Source: Theobroma cacao (Eukaryota; Streptophyta; Magnoliopsida; Malvales; Malvaceae). Taken from it: 64,000 bases of DNA. The DNA lies in assembly GCF_000208745.1 (NCBI RefSeq), contig NC_030859.1, positions 11,608,898 to 11,672,897 on the forward strand, written 5' to 3'. Numbering within the stretch: position 1 is the first letter of the stretch; each line of letters begins with the position of its first letter. This document shows positions 1 through 11,868 of the stretch, one piece after another. The notes under the pieces are model-generated. The model had not been told where the DNA came from, made no database searches, and was given only the letters and a program-made list of their open reading frames with translations. The translations under genes and the position numbers were made by a program.

Positions 1-982
1 CTATCACACAACATTCATTACAATCGATTCCTAAAATAAAATTCTCTAAATAATCATCATAAGCACTTTCAAAATTTACTCGCTTTTTACGAAACTAATT
101 TTCTAGCTAAAACCCATGCTTAGAAACCCATAAATCTTTCATCCTTACCTTAGAGGAGAATGCTTAAGAAAATCACAAAGGCTTTAAGCTTTAATCACAA
201 ACAAAAAATTTAGGCAACAAAATCATAATTGCAGAAGCTAAAAATCAACATTTAGAGTTTCCAAAGCATAAAAATGTCATTTTTATTATTTAAACTCAAA
301 ACAAATCTTTGTAACGATCAAAGATGAAGATTTCCATCAACTATAGGTTCAGAGAGTTTAAGTTGATAGAAATACCTTAGAAAAACGACTGAAGGTTTAA
401 AAACCCTTGAAAAGTGTGAGTTATTTATGGTTTTGTGTGAAAATACAATTTTGCCCTTTTTATTTTTCTAAAGATAATGAAATGTATCAATACATTTAGG
501 CCATGTATTGATACATTTGGTTCTAGAGTAATTGTATCAATACATTATGAACATATATTGATACATAACCATATGTATCGATATATCATGAACATGTTAC
601 TTCTTTCCTTTTTATTCTCCATTTATTTAAGATATTTAATGTAAATCAATAAACAAACCCTCATTTGGATACAATAAAAATATAAAAAAAATCAAAATTC
701 AAAAGAATCAAAATCTAAATTTTGGTTTCAAGAAAAAAATAAAAAAAGTTCAATTGAAATTAAATTTGCAGCTCCCATTTACCAAAAGATTGTTCTATGA
801 AATTCACAACTTTTGACCCCTTCTAGACTTTAAAACTTTTCTGCTTCATAAGTTACATGACACCTAAAGTGTCAATGAATTCTTTGGAAGGTTAAGACTA
901 AGTTTGATACTTAAAATATGAAATCTATATACTCACCTAAGGATTTCTTAACTTATCCTCTTACTTAAGGTGAGATTTCACA
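1..982 (-). mobile_element. Element 1, 3' LTR (antisense, cut by the window edge)
   Basis: Read on the minus strand, an LTR begins with TGTGAAATCTCA at 982, directly after a polypurine tract, and runs toward position 1. Its far end is not visible, so its length is at least 982 bp. No coding potential was seen. The assignment rests on its position after the chromodomain remnant of element 1. A cluster of palindromes lies at 481-586. The matching 5' LTR is absent: the gag end of element 1 breaks off near 13635. Confidence 0.6.
481..586. repeat. Cluster of ATGTAT(C/T)(A/G)ATACAT-type palindromes
   Basis: Five near-palindromic 14-16 bp sites lie within 106 bp: about 481-496, 502-517, 533-546, 553-566 and 572-586. 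Each has the form ATGTATYRATACAT, in both orientations. They lie inside the LTR of element 1. They could be dimeric protein-binding sites or could fold in RNA; the sequence alone does not decide. Confidence 0.7.
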
Positions 983-996
983 TTCTTCTCCCTTAT
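983..996 (-). other. Polypurine tract of element 1
   Basis: On the minus strand TAAGGGAGAAGAA sits immediately before the LTR start at 982. Its place and composition match the plus-strand primer of an LTR retrotransposon. Confidence 0.6.
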
Positions 997-1015
997 GAAA
1001 ATTCATCCTCGAATT

Positions 1016-2467
1016 TTAATAACTTACTGACCTTCGCTAAATTGGTGTGGGTACGCTGCTTGCATGTCATCCTTAGCCTCCCAAATCAACTGCTTACTTA
1101 AGTGATTGCACCATTACACCTTAACCAATGCTACATCTTTGGAGCATAACCTTTTAACTAGCCTATCTAGTATGGCTACTGATACCTCCTTGTAACTCAA
1201 ATCATCTCCCAACTATAGGGACTTATGCTTAATCACATACGATGAATCTAGTTGGTATTTTCGTAGTACCAAAACATGAAACATGAGATGAACATTAGTG
1301 AGATTCGACGAAAGTGCCAGTCAATACGCCACTGCACCAACTCTCTCTAGAATCTCAAAAAGTCCAATATACCTTGGGTTTGTCTTGCCCTTTTTACCAA
1401 ACCTCATAATGCTTTTGTTTAGAGAGACTCTAAAAAACACATGATCACTATCCTCAAACTCAAACTCTCGACACCTATGGTTGGTATATGACCTTTGTTG
1501 ACTTTGCGTTGTTGTCAACATCCTCTGTCTAATCAATTATACATTATCAATGGTTTTCTTGAACTATTTGTAGTCTGAACAGTTTCCTCTCACCAACTTC
1601 AAACCAACATATGAGTAATCTACATCTATGCCGTATAAAGTCTCAAAAAGTGCCATCTAAATTCTAGCTTGAAAACTATTATTATAGGCAAACTTAATCA
1701 ATGGCTAGTGTCGGTCCCAAAAAACTCTAAAGTTTATGACACAAGCCCTCAACATGTCCTTTAGTGTCTGAATGGTCCTCTTAGACTGTACATCTATCTG
1801 TGGGTGGAATGCAGTACTAAAATTCACCTTGGTTCCCAAAGCCTCTTGCACTCTCCCCTAAAACTAACTAGGCAATTGTGTGCCTCTATCTGACACTATA
1901 GTGACTATGACTGCATGCAATCGCACTACCTCATCAATGTATAGTCTAGCATACTATGCCACTTCATAGGTGGTCTTCACTGGTAAGAAATGAATAGACT
2001 TAGTCAACTTATCCATAATAACCCATATGGAATCATACCCCTTACTCGTACAAGGTAGTCCAATCATAAAGTCCATAGAAACATGCTCTCACTTCTACTT
2101 AGGAATAGGTAAGGGCTGTAACAATCCTACAAGTCTCTAATGCTCTGTCTTAACCAGTTGTCACACTAGGCACTTGGCCACAAGCTCAACCACATCTTTC
2201 TTAAGGCCTTTCCATCAATCCATTTCCTTCAAGTCATGGTACATCTTAGTGATGCCTAGATGGACTACATATGCTACCACATGGGCCACCTCTAAGATCT
2301 CCCGTCTCAAATCATCGACATTTAGAACATATATTCTAGATCCATATCTAAGTAATCCATCGATGCCTCGCGCAATCATCTGCCTTTTTTTCCCTTTAAG
2401 ATCCTCTAATGCCTTTATCATAAAATCATCTTTGTCTTGGGCCTCTTTAATCCGATTCATCAACATT
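1016..2467 (-). pseudogene. Element 1 integrase and chromodomain remnant
   Basis: Degenerate 3' part of a chromovirus pol. Reading the minus strand from 2467 down, one meets the integrase zinc-binding region (LRREILEVAHVVAYVVHLG, about 2280-2340), the catalytic core (IVSDRG near 1880; a QSKRT motif where the catalytic Glu is now Lys, codon 1780-1782), the GPF-like linker (NPRYIGLFEILERVGAVAY, 1321-1380) and a chromodomain-like end (VAILDRLVK near 1160, YPHQF near 1045). Several stops and frameshifts break it. The integrase-to-chromodomain junction is continuous here, without the intron-like segment of elements A and B. It belongs with the pieces at 5460-6715 and 11869-13635. It is not functional. 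Confidence 0.85.
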
Positions 2468-5454
2468 TGTCAAGCCCAGCTCTACAATATGTTTATTATG
2501 CCATTCTTACATAAGAATGCATGTTTGTTTACTTAGGTACCTTAAAAATCGTTAAAGGACGATAATGTACCAAATGGTACAATTAAGTTTAATTAAGCCT
2601 CGAACTAGTCCAAATAGAGATTTTAAGATGAAATTGAGAATTTTAAAACCCTAGAATGACTTAAAATGGTGATTCAGAGTTCGAGGACAGATTTGAAGTC
2701 AAATTAGAATGTTCATGACCTAGGGGCAAAATGGTCATTTTGCCACTTAAGGTTTAGATGTGAGTATTGGATGAAATTTTTTACTAAGGTTGATTATTTG
2801 GAACATAATTTGAGTTTGAGAAGTGAAAAATTTTAATTTTGACATTTTTTCAAGCATAGGGGTAAAATAGTCATTTTGCCACCTTAAGGGCAAAATTGTA
2901 ATTTTACACCACCCAACACTTGTCCAGCACATGAACTTTACCCAATATTATCATGGATAATTGAAGGATTTTATGTGGTGGAGAAAGAAAGCTTAATAGT
3001 TAAGAATTTAAAAATGGACCAATGGTAAGGTGACAAGAGTTAAGCTTTTATTTCTTTATTATTTTCCTTATAAATTAGCACAAAACCAGCCCATTTCTCT
3101 TCATTATGGTCGGTCTCACCAAGGAAAAGCAAGAAAAAGGAAGAACAAAATCCTAGGTGGAAAAATTCAAGGGAAAAGTGTGAAAATTCAAGGAAACAAG
3201 TGAAAAAAAGGTAAGATTTTTCAATTAAGCTTGAGATCTCTCTTTCTTAAGCATTTTTTCTTATTTTCCATGGTTGAATCATATGAAATCATGATGAATC
3301 CCTTGCTGGCCAAACACTTAGAGGGAGGTTTTGATGCTTGATTTGGTTAGATTTCAATGTATTTTAGTGTTTTTAGTTAGTTAGTGATGTGTAGCATGAA
3401 AAGCCAACAAGAAAAATTCATTTTCTCCCATCACCCATCATTGGCCGAATCTTCCATGTAGAGTGTGGATGGTGGATTTGATTTTATTTCAAGTGAATTG
3501 GTTAGGAAATGATGAATTACGGTGAGAAAATCAAATAGAAAAAATCATAGTGTTGATGCACCCACCATGGCTGAAATTCCCAAGAGAAAATGTGAAGATG
3601 ATTTTGCTAAATTTTATGCTATTTGACTTGTGTTTGATGGTTTGGAGAATTGGAAGAAAAAATGGAATTATTTGGAGTTGAATTAGACATATTGGCCAAT
3701 TAATCAGGTGATGGATCGAATTAGGCCAATACCATTTTATTTAGGTACATAATTGAACTTATATTGAACACCGTATTTAGATGGTTACTCGAGCGTTTCA
3801 CATCCCATTTCATGGATTAGTAAAGAGCCTGAAATAGATTTATAATGGTATGACACAGTATATTGATTTATCTGTCGTGTATTGTATATAGGTGGTGAGC
3901 CCTCTAACAAGGGTAATGACGTTGTGTCAGAGGACTGAGAATAGGAGTATTTCAAACTCCTGATACAGTGAGTAACCTTATCATCATCTTGATTATCTGA
4001 AGTGAATTTTAATTCGATTTTGTGATTTTATGAAAAATGAGTTTAAATAGTAAATCTTTATGTTTTATAAGCAAAAATGTGATTAAATGAATTGATTTTA
4101 TAAATTATCTTGAAATTGAATGATGGCTTTGAAAATAGAGTAATTGGAGACCATTTGATGTATTGTGAATTTATGGTTCTAATTGAATGGCTTATGATAA
4201 TATTGGCATGAATGGTTGAATTGGTAAATGTGTTGAAAATGTATGAACTATTGATTTGCCTTGAGAAGCTGTAAAATAAAATAATTGCCATGTCATGCTA
4301 TTGCAAATTTTATTGTATGGTGGGTTTAGCTTGCTGCAGTGGGCGGGTTCTGTTGACTAGCCTTTTTGAGGGGCACGGAATCCTGTCATATTCTTATCTT
4401 GATTGGGGAGGCGCGTAGGGTAACACTTGAGGTACACCTTTAGAGTTCACTTCACGTCAAACCACCACGTGAGGGTGAACTCAGCGAATGTCGAGGAACG
4501 GCTATGTTTTCAAAATAAAAACATGATTTATGTATACATGACTTTTTAACAACCTTGGCGGACTTGGTTGGGATATCCCCAGGCCAAGGTATCCCTGATA
4601 ACTGAGTATGAGAATGATTTTGGCACGAGCCAAGTTTTTCAGGAAATCATAAGCCTCGTTGTTTATTTTGGTGAAATGAATCTATTTTATCTTATTAAAA
4701 TGAGTTCGAAATGCTGTGAATCATTTTTATGCTAATCTATTTTATCCGTCTCCATTTACTCAGCTTTAGATATTTTAGATGGTATTTGTTTACTCACTAG
4801 GATTATATAATCTCACCACCTTCCTTTTCACCCCTTTTAGGCTCAAGATAGTTGGTAGATAGCTCATTTCGTTGAGGGCTACAGTTGGACTTGCATCCTC
4901 AAAAACTATAGGTTTACCACTTTTGATACTTTGGTCGTTCGTGGGCCCATGTGTCACTGTAAATTAAATCTTATGCTTTGGTTATCTGTATTATAGTATG
5001 TAAGAATTTATTTAGCTTTTACGCTACAAAAATTATTTACCGGTAACTCTATAAATATTGTTTTATAAGAAAACAGAATATTTTATTGAATATTTTTATT
5101 ATCTTTAAATAGGTATAGTTTTACTTTAAATGAATGTTTTAGACATTTAAACTTATTTTTTATTATGAAATATATGTTTTCCACTCTTATACTACATTTT
5201 TAGCTGGTTTTGAGATTTTTAAGGAAAAATGACCAAAATGCCCCTGTGAAAAAAAAATTATTTTTCTATTGTTTTGATTTGGAAAGAGTTTATAATCTCT
5301 CAAAACATGATACTTAACAACTGTTCCTCACAGGGGAGGTGCGAAAACTGATATTAAAGCCTTGCGAGGTTTCGGTTGGCATTTCGAGCAATGAATGTCT
5401 ATCGGGACGTCACGACAGTTGTCACGGGCTCGAGGGGAGTACTGGGTCATGACA
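2468..5454 (+). mobile_element. Solo LTR 'E', Tekay/Del-like gypsy family
   Basis: A 2,987 bp LTR starting TGTCAAGCCC and ending GGGTCATGACA, with no internal region. It is flanked by ACATT (2463-2467) and GCATT (5455-5459), a 5 bp target duplication with one substitution. Its first 200 bp resemble the 5' LTR of element A and its last 600 bp resemble the 3' LTR of A. It interrupts element 1 between integrase and RNase H in the opposite orientation. A solo LTR forms when the two LTRs of a complete insertion recombine and delete the interior. Minus-strand reading frames inside it have no support. Confidence 0.9.
3069..3075 (+). promoter_or_regulatory. Possible TATA box of LTR E
   Basis: TATAAAT lies in an AT-rich stretch about 600 bp into the LTR. 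The corresponding place in other Tekay-type LTRs of the window has related sequence (ATTTATA at 35666-35672 on the minus-oriented copy). Inferred from sequence and position only. Confidence 0.35.
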
Positions 5455-5459
5455 GCATT

Positions 5460-6715
5460 AGTCTCAGTCTAAAATGGGTGAATAATGCATCAATATCATT
5501 AACCTCGAATTAAATACCCATATCGCCCAACTCATGCATACATTGTATCATTGATCTCCTCTCCACTGATATGTGGGCTTAACTTCCCATAGATTTTGGA
5601 CTCAATGCATTTGCCACCACATTAGCTTTGTCAGGATGATACAATATAGTATAGTCATAATCCTTAAGAAACTCCAGCAATCTGTGTTGCCTAAGGTTCA
5701 GATATCTCTGCTTAAAAATGTGTTTGAGACTTGTGATCTATGTAAATCTCACAAGTCTCACCAATACAAATAGCGCCTCCTTATCTTCAAGGCATATACT
5801 ATGGTAGCCATCTCCAACTCATGTGTGGGTTAATTTTGCTCATGCTTCTTGAGTTGTCTCGATACGTACATTTTCATTGTTCCATATTGCATTAGCACAT
5901 ATCCAAGTCTTACTCGTGATACATCGCAATAAACCGTATAACCCCTTGAACCATATGGCAAACTCAACATTGGAGCTATGGTGAGTAAAGTCTTGAGCTT
6001 CCCCAAACTCTCCTCACATGCATCTATCCATGTAAACTTGTCACCTTTTTGTGTCAACTTAATCATGAGAGCATCAATCTTAGAGAAATCCTTAACAATT
6101 CTCTTATAATATCCAACCAAACCTAGAAAACTCCACATCTTAATTACTGAAGTAAGTCTTGGCCATTTCTTTATTGTGTCAATCTTCTTTGGGTCCACCA
6201 TCACCTCATCCTTTGATCCTATGTGGCTGAAAAAGCTAACACTATTAACCCAAAACTTGACTTGGAGAACTTGGCATATAGCTGGTACTCCCTCAACATC
6301 AATAACACAATCTTAAAATGCTACTCATGTTCCTCCTAACTCCTCAAATACACTAAGATATTGTCAATGAACACGAATGTAAATTTATCCAAATATGGTA
6401 TAAATACCCTGTTCATCATATCCATAAAAGCTGCAGGGGTATTAGTCAATCCAAATGACATAACTAAAAACTCATAATGAAAAAACCTCATGCAGAATGC
6501 AATCTTAGGTATGTCTACACTTCTAATCCTCAATTGGTGATACCTCAATTGTAGATCAATCTTAGAGCAACACTTAGCCTTTTGTAACTAATCAAACAAA
6601 TCATTGATATGTGGGAGAGGATACTTGTTCTTGATTGTCACTTTGTTCAACTGCCTATAGCCGATACAAAGCCTTATTGAACCATCTTTCTTCTGCATAA
6701 ATAATACCGGTGCAT
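5460..6715 (-). pseudogene. Element 1 reverse transcriptase and RNase H remnant
   Basis: Middle part of the antisense element 1. On the minus strand the RT core is readable at 6336-6548 ([18 protein letters not shown], then FIDNILVY, where the catalytic FIDD is now FIDN). RT thumb/RNase H sequence follows at 5830-6204 ([27 protein letters not shown]). KKDGS near 6690 marks the RT N-terminal side, where LTR F cuts the frame. The changed second Asp and several stops make it inactive. The frame resumes at 11869 (GFIRPS) upstream and at 2467 downstream. Confidence 0.88.
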
Positions 6716-7247
6716 TGTAGTACCTCGCACATTGATATGGTGGTTAGTAAAGCTTACGGATGTCAATTAAGGTTAATTACCGAGTTAAAAAGGTGATTTG
6801 GAAGTGAACCTGTGAAACGTCGACCTCTATAGACCCGTAACTAATAGTAGATGCAATAACACGGACCACAGGCAATTTCTTGATTTCTCATGGTGAGCTC
6901 CTACAAGTAGCTTTCAAATGTCATTAAGGTCTAAATAGACCTAAGGAATGAATGAATGAATGATGGTAAAATGAATGAAAAAGATACAAATATCGATAAT
7001 TTTCATGATAGGGGATAAAACGGTCATTTTGAATCTCGAGTCCAAATTTTTAAGTTTTCGTGAACCCGAGTATTTTTAGACTCTTATGGACCTTGTCTTA
7101 GTGTCAAAGAAGTAAAAAGATTGTATAAAGGCAATGGAAAGACAAAATGACCTTGTTAAGTGCATTTTTGTAATTACATGAGAAAATGGATAAACATAAG
7201 GCATAAATATCTAAGTTTCTAGCAAGTTCTTCAAATTTCCATTAACT

Positions 7248-7267
7248 TCTTCTTCTTCTTCTTCTTC
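7248..7267 (+). repeat. CTT/TTC microsatellite in LTR F
   Basis: About six CTT units in a row, within a pyrimidine-rich stretch of LTR F. Confidence 0.8.
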
Positions 7268-8082
7268 CTTTCTCACGTTTCCTTACCTTCCATGGGAGCT
7301 TGCTTTGAAACCTCCATAGATTTTCTCAAGTTAACCCCAATTTTCATGCTTTTGTGCATCTTTTCGCAAAGTCTTTTGTGCTCTCTTACTCTTTCACCTT
7401 AAAACCCTCAAAAGCCTTTCCTTAATACTTTCTCTCACTAGTTGGACATTCTAGAAAGAGAAAGAGAGATTTTTCACAAGAATTCAAAAGCTTTTGAAAA
7501 GTAATTCAATTACAAAGCTACCAAGGTGAGTAATGAAACTAAGTTGATTTTTTTAAGTTGTTGAGAATGGCTAATGGCTAGATTTGTGAGTGTTTTGTAG
7601 TGAAGGTGGTTTATTCATTTTAATGTGAGTAGAATAGTGAAAATAGATAGCCATTTAATGGTAGTTGGAAGCTAGCTAGGAATAACTAGTAGAACATGAT
7701 TGGGAGATGGCTTTTAGAATTAGGGTTATGTGAATTGAGTTGATTTGTAAAGCTATTGTGTATGATAGGTTCCAATGAGACCCCACATCTTCATTCGGAT
7801 CATTAGTGGGAGTTGGAGTCGATTTAAGAATCAACGAGGACCGGTGAGTGAACTTGCATTTGAAAATGTTTTGAGGAAATGCTTACGTGTTTTAATGAAT
7901 CCTTTGGAATTTTTATTTGCTTTTGCTAAAAAAAAGTGCCTGGGAACAAGCCCTTGATGAAACATTTTATGTTGTGAAATGTGTGATATGACGAATCCAT
8001 GTGCACCTGTGTTATGTTGATATATATATATATATCTGAATATATATGATATGTATTGATAGTAATATTGTTTGTAATTATA

Positions 8083-8236
8083 ACCGAATGTGTGTGGTGT
8101 GGGAGGGCACATATCGGTAATGGTCGTGATTCCAGCTATGTGCGGTGTGGGAGTGCACATGAGTTGATGACCAGTGGGGGATTCCAGCCGTGTGTGATGT
8201 GGGAGTGCACATGAGCTAATGACCGGTGGGGGATTC
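8083..8236 (+). repeat. 53-54 bp minisatellite of LTR F, left part
   Basis: Near-tandem units of about 53 bp, each containing a GTGTGGGAGTGCACATGAG-like core followed by GGGGGATTC. Three units lie here and about two more continue at 10853-10965, after LTR G. The array was therefore one block of about five units before G inserted into it. Confidence 0.8.
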
Positions 8237-8870
8237 TGTCACAACCCAAATTTTTGAACCATGACCGGCGCAAGGGCCCAATAAACGTAGTCTATTAAGC
8301 CTAAGCAAGCCTATCGATTTATCCTACTCATCATTCCATCAAATATCGCTAAGTCATATTTCATACTTTTGAATCAAAATAATGATATACATTGCAAACT
8401 CGTACTGGCATTACTCCTTAAAAATTTACATACAATGTATACATCATGTATTCTAATAATTTACATTAAGTTTGTCTATACAAAAGAAAATAACACTCAA
8501 CTTCCAGCGAAGTGACTCGGATGAATATACAGCTACCGAATGCCGAGACACCTACCAAAAGATGGACACAGGTCTACAAGGACACCTCGTCCTAGTTACC
8601 GGCTACCTCATGATCTGAAAACATGAATTTGAAAACGGTGAGTATAAACCCAGTGAGTGAACAAGGAAGGGAACAAGCAACAACAAAGGGAAATTTAAAA
8701 TCATGATGCACTTGTTTCAAAACAATGCAATTTGGTTCATTCCTAATAAAACCCCTTATCGAGCCCTTAAGTGATTAATCATTTGAAAATCATGAACCCA
8801 TACATAGCGAATCATTGAAAGAATGAAAGCTTCAATATTGCACAAGCAAGTCAAATACAACAACGAATCT

Positions 8871-9266
8871 TTGCTGCAGCGAGAATGAATTTTTGTTGTA
8901 GCGACATTGGAATTTAGTTATTAACCGAACGAGGGTTTCTCAACTCGCCGAGGGTTTCTCACTAAACCTCCTCATTTTAAACTTAACTCTTTTAATCCTT
9001 AATGTTGGAAGTCCATGCTCCCATATGGTAGCAAAGAAGTGAAAGATAGGGCAGCAATTGGACAAGATAAGAGACCAAAACAGAAAGTTTTTCGCTGCAG
9101 CGAGATTCAATCTCGATGCAGCGAAATTTTTACCCAGAAACAGAATGTTTCTCGCTGCAGCGAGAATCTATAGTGTCATTCTCACTGCAACAAAAATGCA
9201 TCCTCACTGCAGCGAGTTTTCGGCTAGCCTACCCTTTCAAAACCCGAGAGTTTCTCGCTGCAGCGA
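8871..9266. repeat. Dispersed TCTCGCTGCAGCGAGA palindromes in LTR G
   Basis: At least six copies of a 14-16 bp palindrome, perfect or with one to three changes, lie near 8871, 9092, 9111, 9150, 9202 and 9253, with weaker versions near 8890 and 9181. Spacing is irregular (about 20-210 bp), unlike a simple tandem array. The same cluster recurs in LTR H (15751-16115), so it is a property of the family. Confidence 0.85.
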
Positions 9267-9428
9267 AATACAGGGCATCAATGCAAAATTTACCTTTCTC
9301 CCAAAGGAAAAACCACCCTGTTTGAAATGTTCAAAACCAATATGAAACACATAACAATTTCTCAAGGTTTAACATGTCAAGTTTCACATGCATTACAACC
9401 ATAAACCATTATCCATCAATTTCCTATA

Positions 9429-9432
<4 letters not shown>

Positions 9433-9465
<33 letters not shown>

Positions 9466-9468
9466 TAC
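9433..9468. repeat. AT dinucleotide microsatellite
   Basis: A run of alternating A and T of about 30 bp within LTR G, followed by a short CATCAT-rich stretch. Confidence 0.9.
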
Positions 9469-9513
9469 CCATCATCATCATCACACCATCCCATCATCAT
9501 CATCACCAGCTCA

Positions 9514-9630
9514 TGCGCACTCCCTACTCGCACATGGTTGGGTCATCACCGGGTTATGCGCACTCCCTACTCGCACATAACCAGGTCATCCTCGGCTTAT
9601 GCGCACTCCCTACTCGCACATAGCCGAGTC
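9514..9630 (-). repeat. Three tandem units of about 42 bp in LTR G
   Basis: Three copies of a unit with the core TATGCGCACTCCCTACTCGC. This is the counterpart, in inverted orientation, of the minisatellite in LTR F, but with a shorter unit. Unit length and copy number therefore vary between members of the family. Confidence 0.8.
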
Positions 9631-10852
9631 AATATAATTACACAACATTATACTCAAGCATATATGTATATCAACATAATGCAGCCACATAGAAATCCAT
9701 AATAATCACATTTCATAACATAAACCTTTTCTCAAAAGCTTGTTCCCAAGGCATTCATTTTCATGAAAAATTGTATAAAATCATTCAAACACTTTGTCAA
9801 ATCCATCATATTCCCAAAATCAGTTTTGAAGGTAGTCCACTCACCAATTGATTGTAGAACTTTTAGTTGACTCAAATTCCCCTAATGATCCAATTGGAAT
9901 GATGGTGCTTCCTTAAAAACCTAGGATCACATTAACATAAACAATATATCAATTTACACACTATGAACTCTAAAAGCTATCTCTTAGCTAGTTTTCAATT
10001 GCCACTTTAAATGGCTATCTATGTTCACTATCTTAATCACTAAAAAGTAATGAACACACTAAACAATAAAATAGCTTATAAATCACAATTACTAGCCATT
10101 TTCTGCAGCTAAAAATCAAACTTGGTGCATCACTCACCCTAGGGTTCCTTTGTAGTTGGATTCTCTTCCAATAGCTTCCAAATCAATGGAGTGATTCTCT
10201 CTTTCTCTCTCTCAAATGCCCAATTAGTGAGAGAAAGTATGAAAACAAGATATTTCAAGGTTTGTGAAGTAAGAATATGAAATAGCACAAGGGTTTATGG
10301 AAGGGTGCACCAAAAGCATGAAAATTGGAGCTAAAGAGAGAAAGTTGTGGAAGTTTGAAAATCAAGCTTCCATGGAATTTGAAGAAACGTGAGAGAGGAG
10401 AAGGGAAGAAGAAGACTAGCTGCTGGAAAATTCAAGAAGCTGCTGGAAATTCAAGGTATTTATAGGCAATCTTATCCTTTCCTTTAAAATTACGAAAATG
10501 CCCCTCCACCAATTAACTTACTCTTCTCCAATCTTTTATGCAATCTTTTTACTCTTTAAAACTGGGACAATATCCATAATGGTCTAAACATGCTCGGGTT
10601 CATAAGAACTTAAAATTTTAACCCGAGGTGAAAATTGACCATTTTACCCCTGTTATGAAAATTGTTGAAACTTCTAGTTTTCTTCGTGTTTTCATCAGCA
10701 CGCATCATTTATACTGTCTTATGCCTATTTAGGCCTTAAAATATTATGAAACTTTCTTTTGGAAGCTTATTAAAGAAAATGACGAAACTACCCCCAACTC
10801 ATATTATTACATTTATACTTAGTTACAAGCCTATAGAAGTTGGGGTATCACA

Positions 10853-10965
10853 GATTCTAGCCGTGTGCGATGTGGGAGTGCACATGAGTTAATGACGGAT
10901 GGTGGTCTATATCCAGCTATGTGCGGTGAGGGAGGGCACATGAGTTGAGGACTGTTGGGCGTATC
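10853..10965 (+). repeat. 53-54 bp minisatellite of LTR F, right part
   Basis: Continuation of the array at 8083-8236 after LTR G, with about two further units. It begins with the duplicated GATTC. Confidence 0.8.
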
Positions 10966-11868
10966 CATGCTTGTATATATATATGCCATAAAGATGATTA
11001 TATATGCTATGAAATTATTTGCATATGTTATGAAAAGGTTATGAAAATAATATGTGATTGCACTGAATATTGAATAGACTTGAGTATTGTCAATGTGTTC
11101 AATTTAATGTACAATGTGGCATGAGTGGATTTTCCCTTATGGTAGTGGAAACCCTTTAGATTTTATCTAGCCAGAATTTCGTTGCAGCAAGATTACCTTT
11201 TCACTGCGGTGAGAATCAATCATTATGCTTGACTTGCTTGAATTCTACTAAAGCTTTCACTTTTCAACTTCTTTGTTCTTCATTAATCCTTCATCATCAA
11301 GTGATTAAACAACCAAGGGTTTGAATGAGGGGTTCTTAATAAGAATGAACTAAATTGCATTGTTTTTGAACTTAAGTGCATCATGCTTTCTAAACTTTCC
11401 TTAACGTTACTTATTCCCTTCTTATGTTCACTCACTGGATTTATACTCACATTTTTAAACTTCATGTTTTAGGTGTTTTGAGTTAAAGGTGATTGGATCC
11501 TAGGACGAGGTGCTTCTCCCTACCCATTGCTCGGTAGGTTTAACATGATACTAAATGTTAGAAATCGTGCCTAGGGTCATTCCGCTGACGGTCAAAGTCA
11601 AATTATGTGTATATGAATACTTGATGTGAAATACTAAGATTCATTTGTCAAACTATATATGTATATCATGGTTGATGATGACATTATGGATGCATAACTA
11701 GGTTTTATGAATTGCTTGCAAAGGAACTCTATTTGAACATTACGAATTTTGGATTTTAAAGAAATATGGATTAATGTATATGATTATATAAATAGGCTTG
11801 TTTGGGCTTAGTGGGCTGAGCCCATTGGGCCCTTGCGTCGGTCATGGCCTGGAAATTGGGTTGTGACA

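Larger units (their letters stand above)
8237..10852 (-). mobile_element. Solo LTR 'G', F family, inverted inside LTR F
   Basis: A 2,616 bp LTR in minus orientation: the plus strand starts TGTCACAACCC and ends GGGGTATCACA. Perfect 5 bp duplications GATTC lie at 8232-8236 and 10853-10857. It is the same family as the host LTR F but in opposite orientation, so F and G form an inverted repeat at the DNA level. It contains a palindrome cluster (8871-9266), an AT microsatellite (9433-9468) and a 42 bp tandem repeat (9514-9630). Short open frames here read through the palindromes and are not genes. Confidence 0.9.
6716..11868 (+). mobile_element. Solo LTR 'F' (split by LTR G), F family
   Basis: An LTR beginning TGTAGTACCTCG at 6716 and ending GGGTTGTGACA at 11868, flanked by TGCAT (6711-6715) and TGCAC (11869-11873). 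Only the right copy matches the uninterrupted RT sequence, so the left one has mutated. With the nested insertion at 8237-10852 and one duplicated GATTC removed it is about 2,532 bp, close to its relatives G (2,616) and H (2,552). There is no internal region and no coding sequence. It carries a 53 bp minisatellite at the point where G inserted. It disrupts the RT of element 1. The family is unassigned; the 5 bp duplication and TG...CA ends fit any LTR superfamily. Confidence 0.85.

Noticed and set aside
7775..8160. Overlapping frames on both strands in LTR F
   Set aside because: They follow the minisatellite periodicity and have no start context or similarity.
8871..9266. CRISPR-like array
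   Set aside because: Irregular spacing, variable repeats and location in a plant LTR; nothing associated with CRISPR systems.
9058..9345. 95-aa frame with repeated AAAR-like words in LTR G
   Set aside because: The repeated words are the palindrome read in frame; two overlapping frames are open for the same reason.
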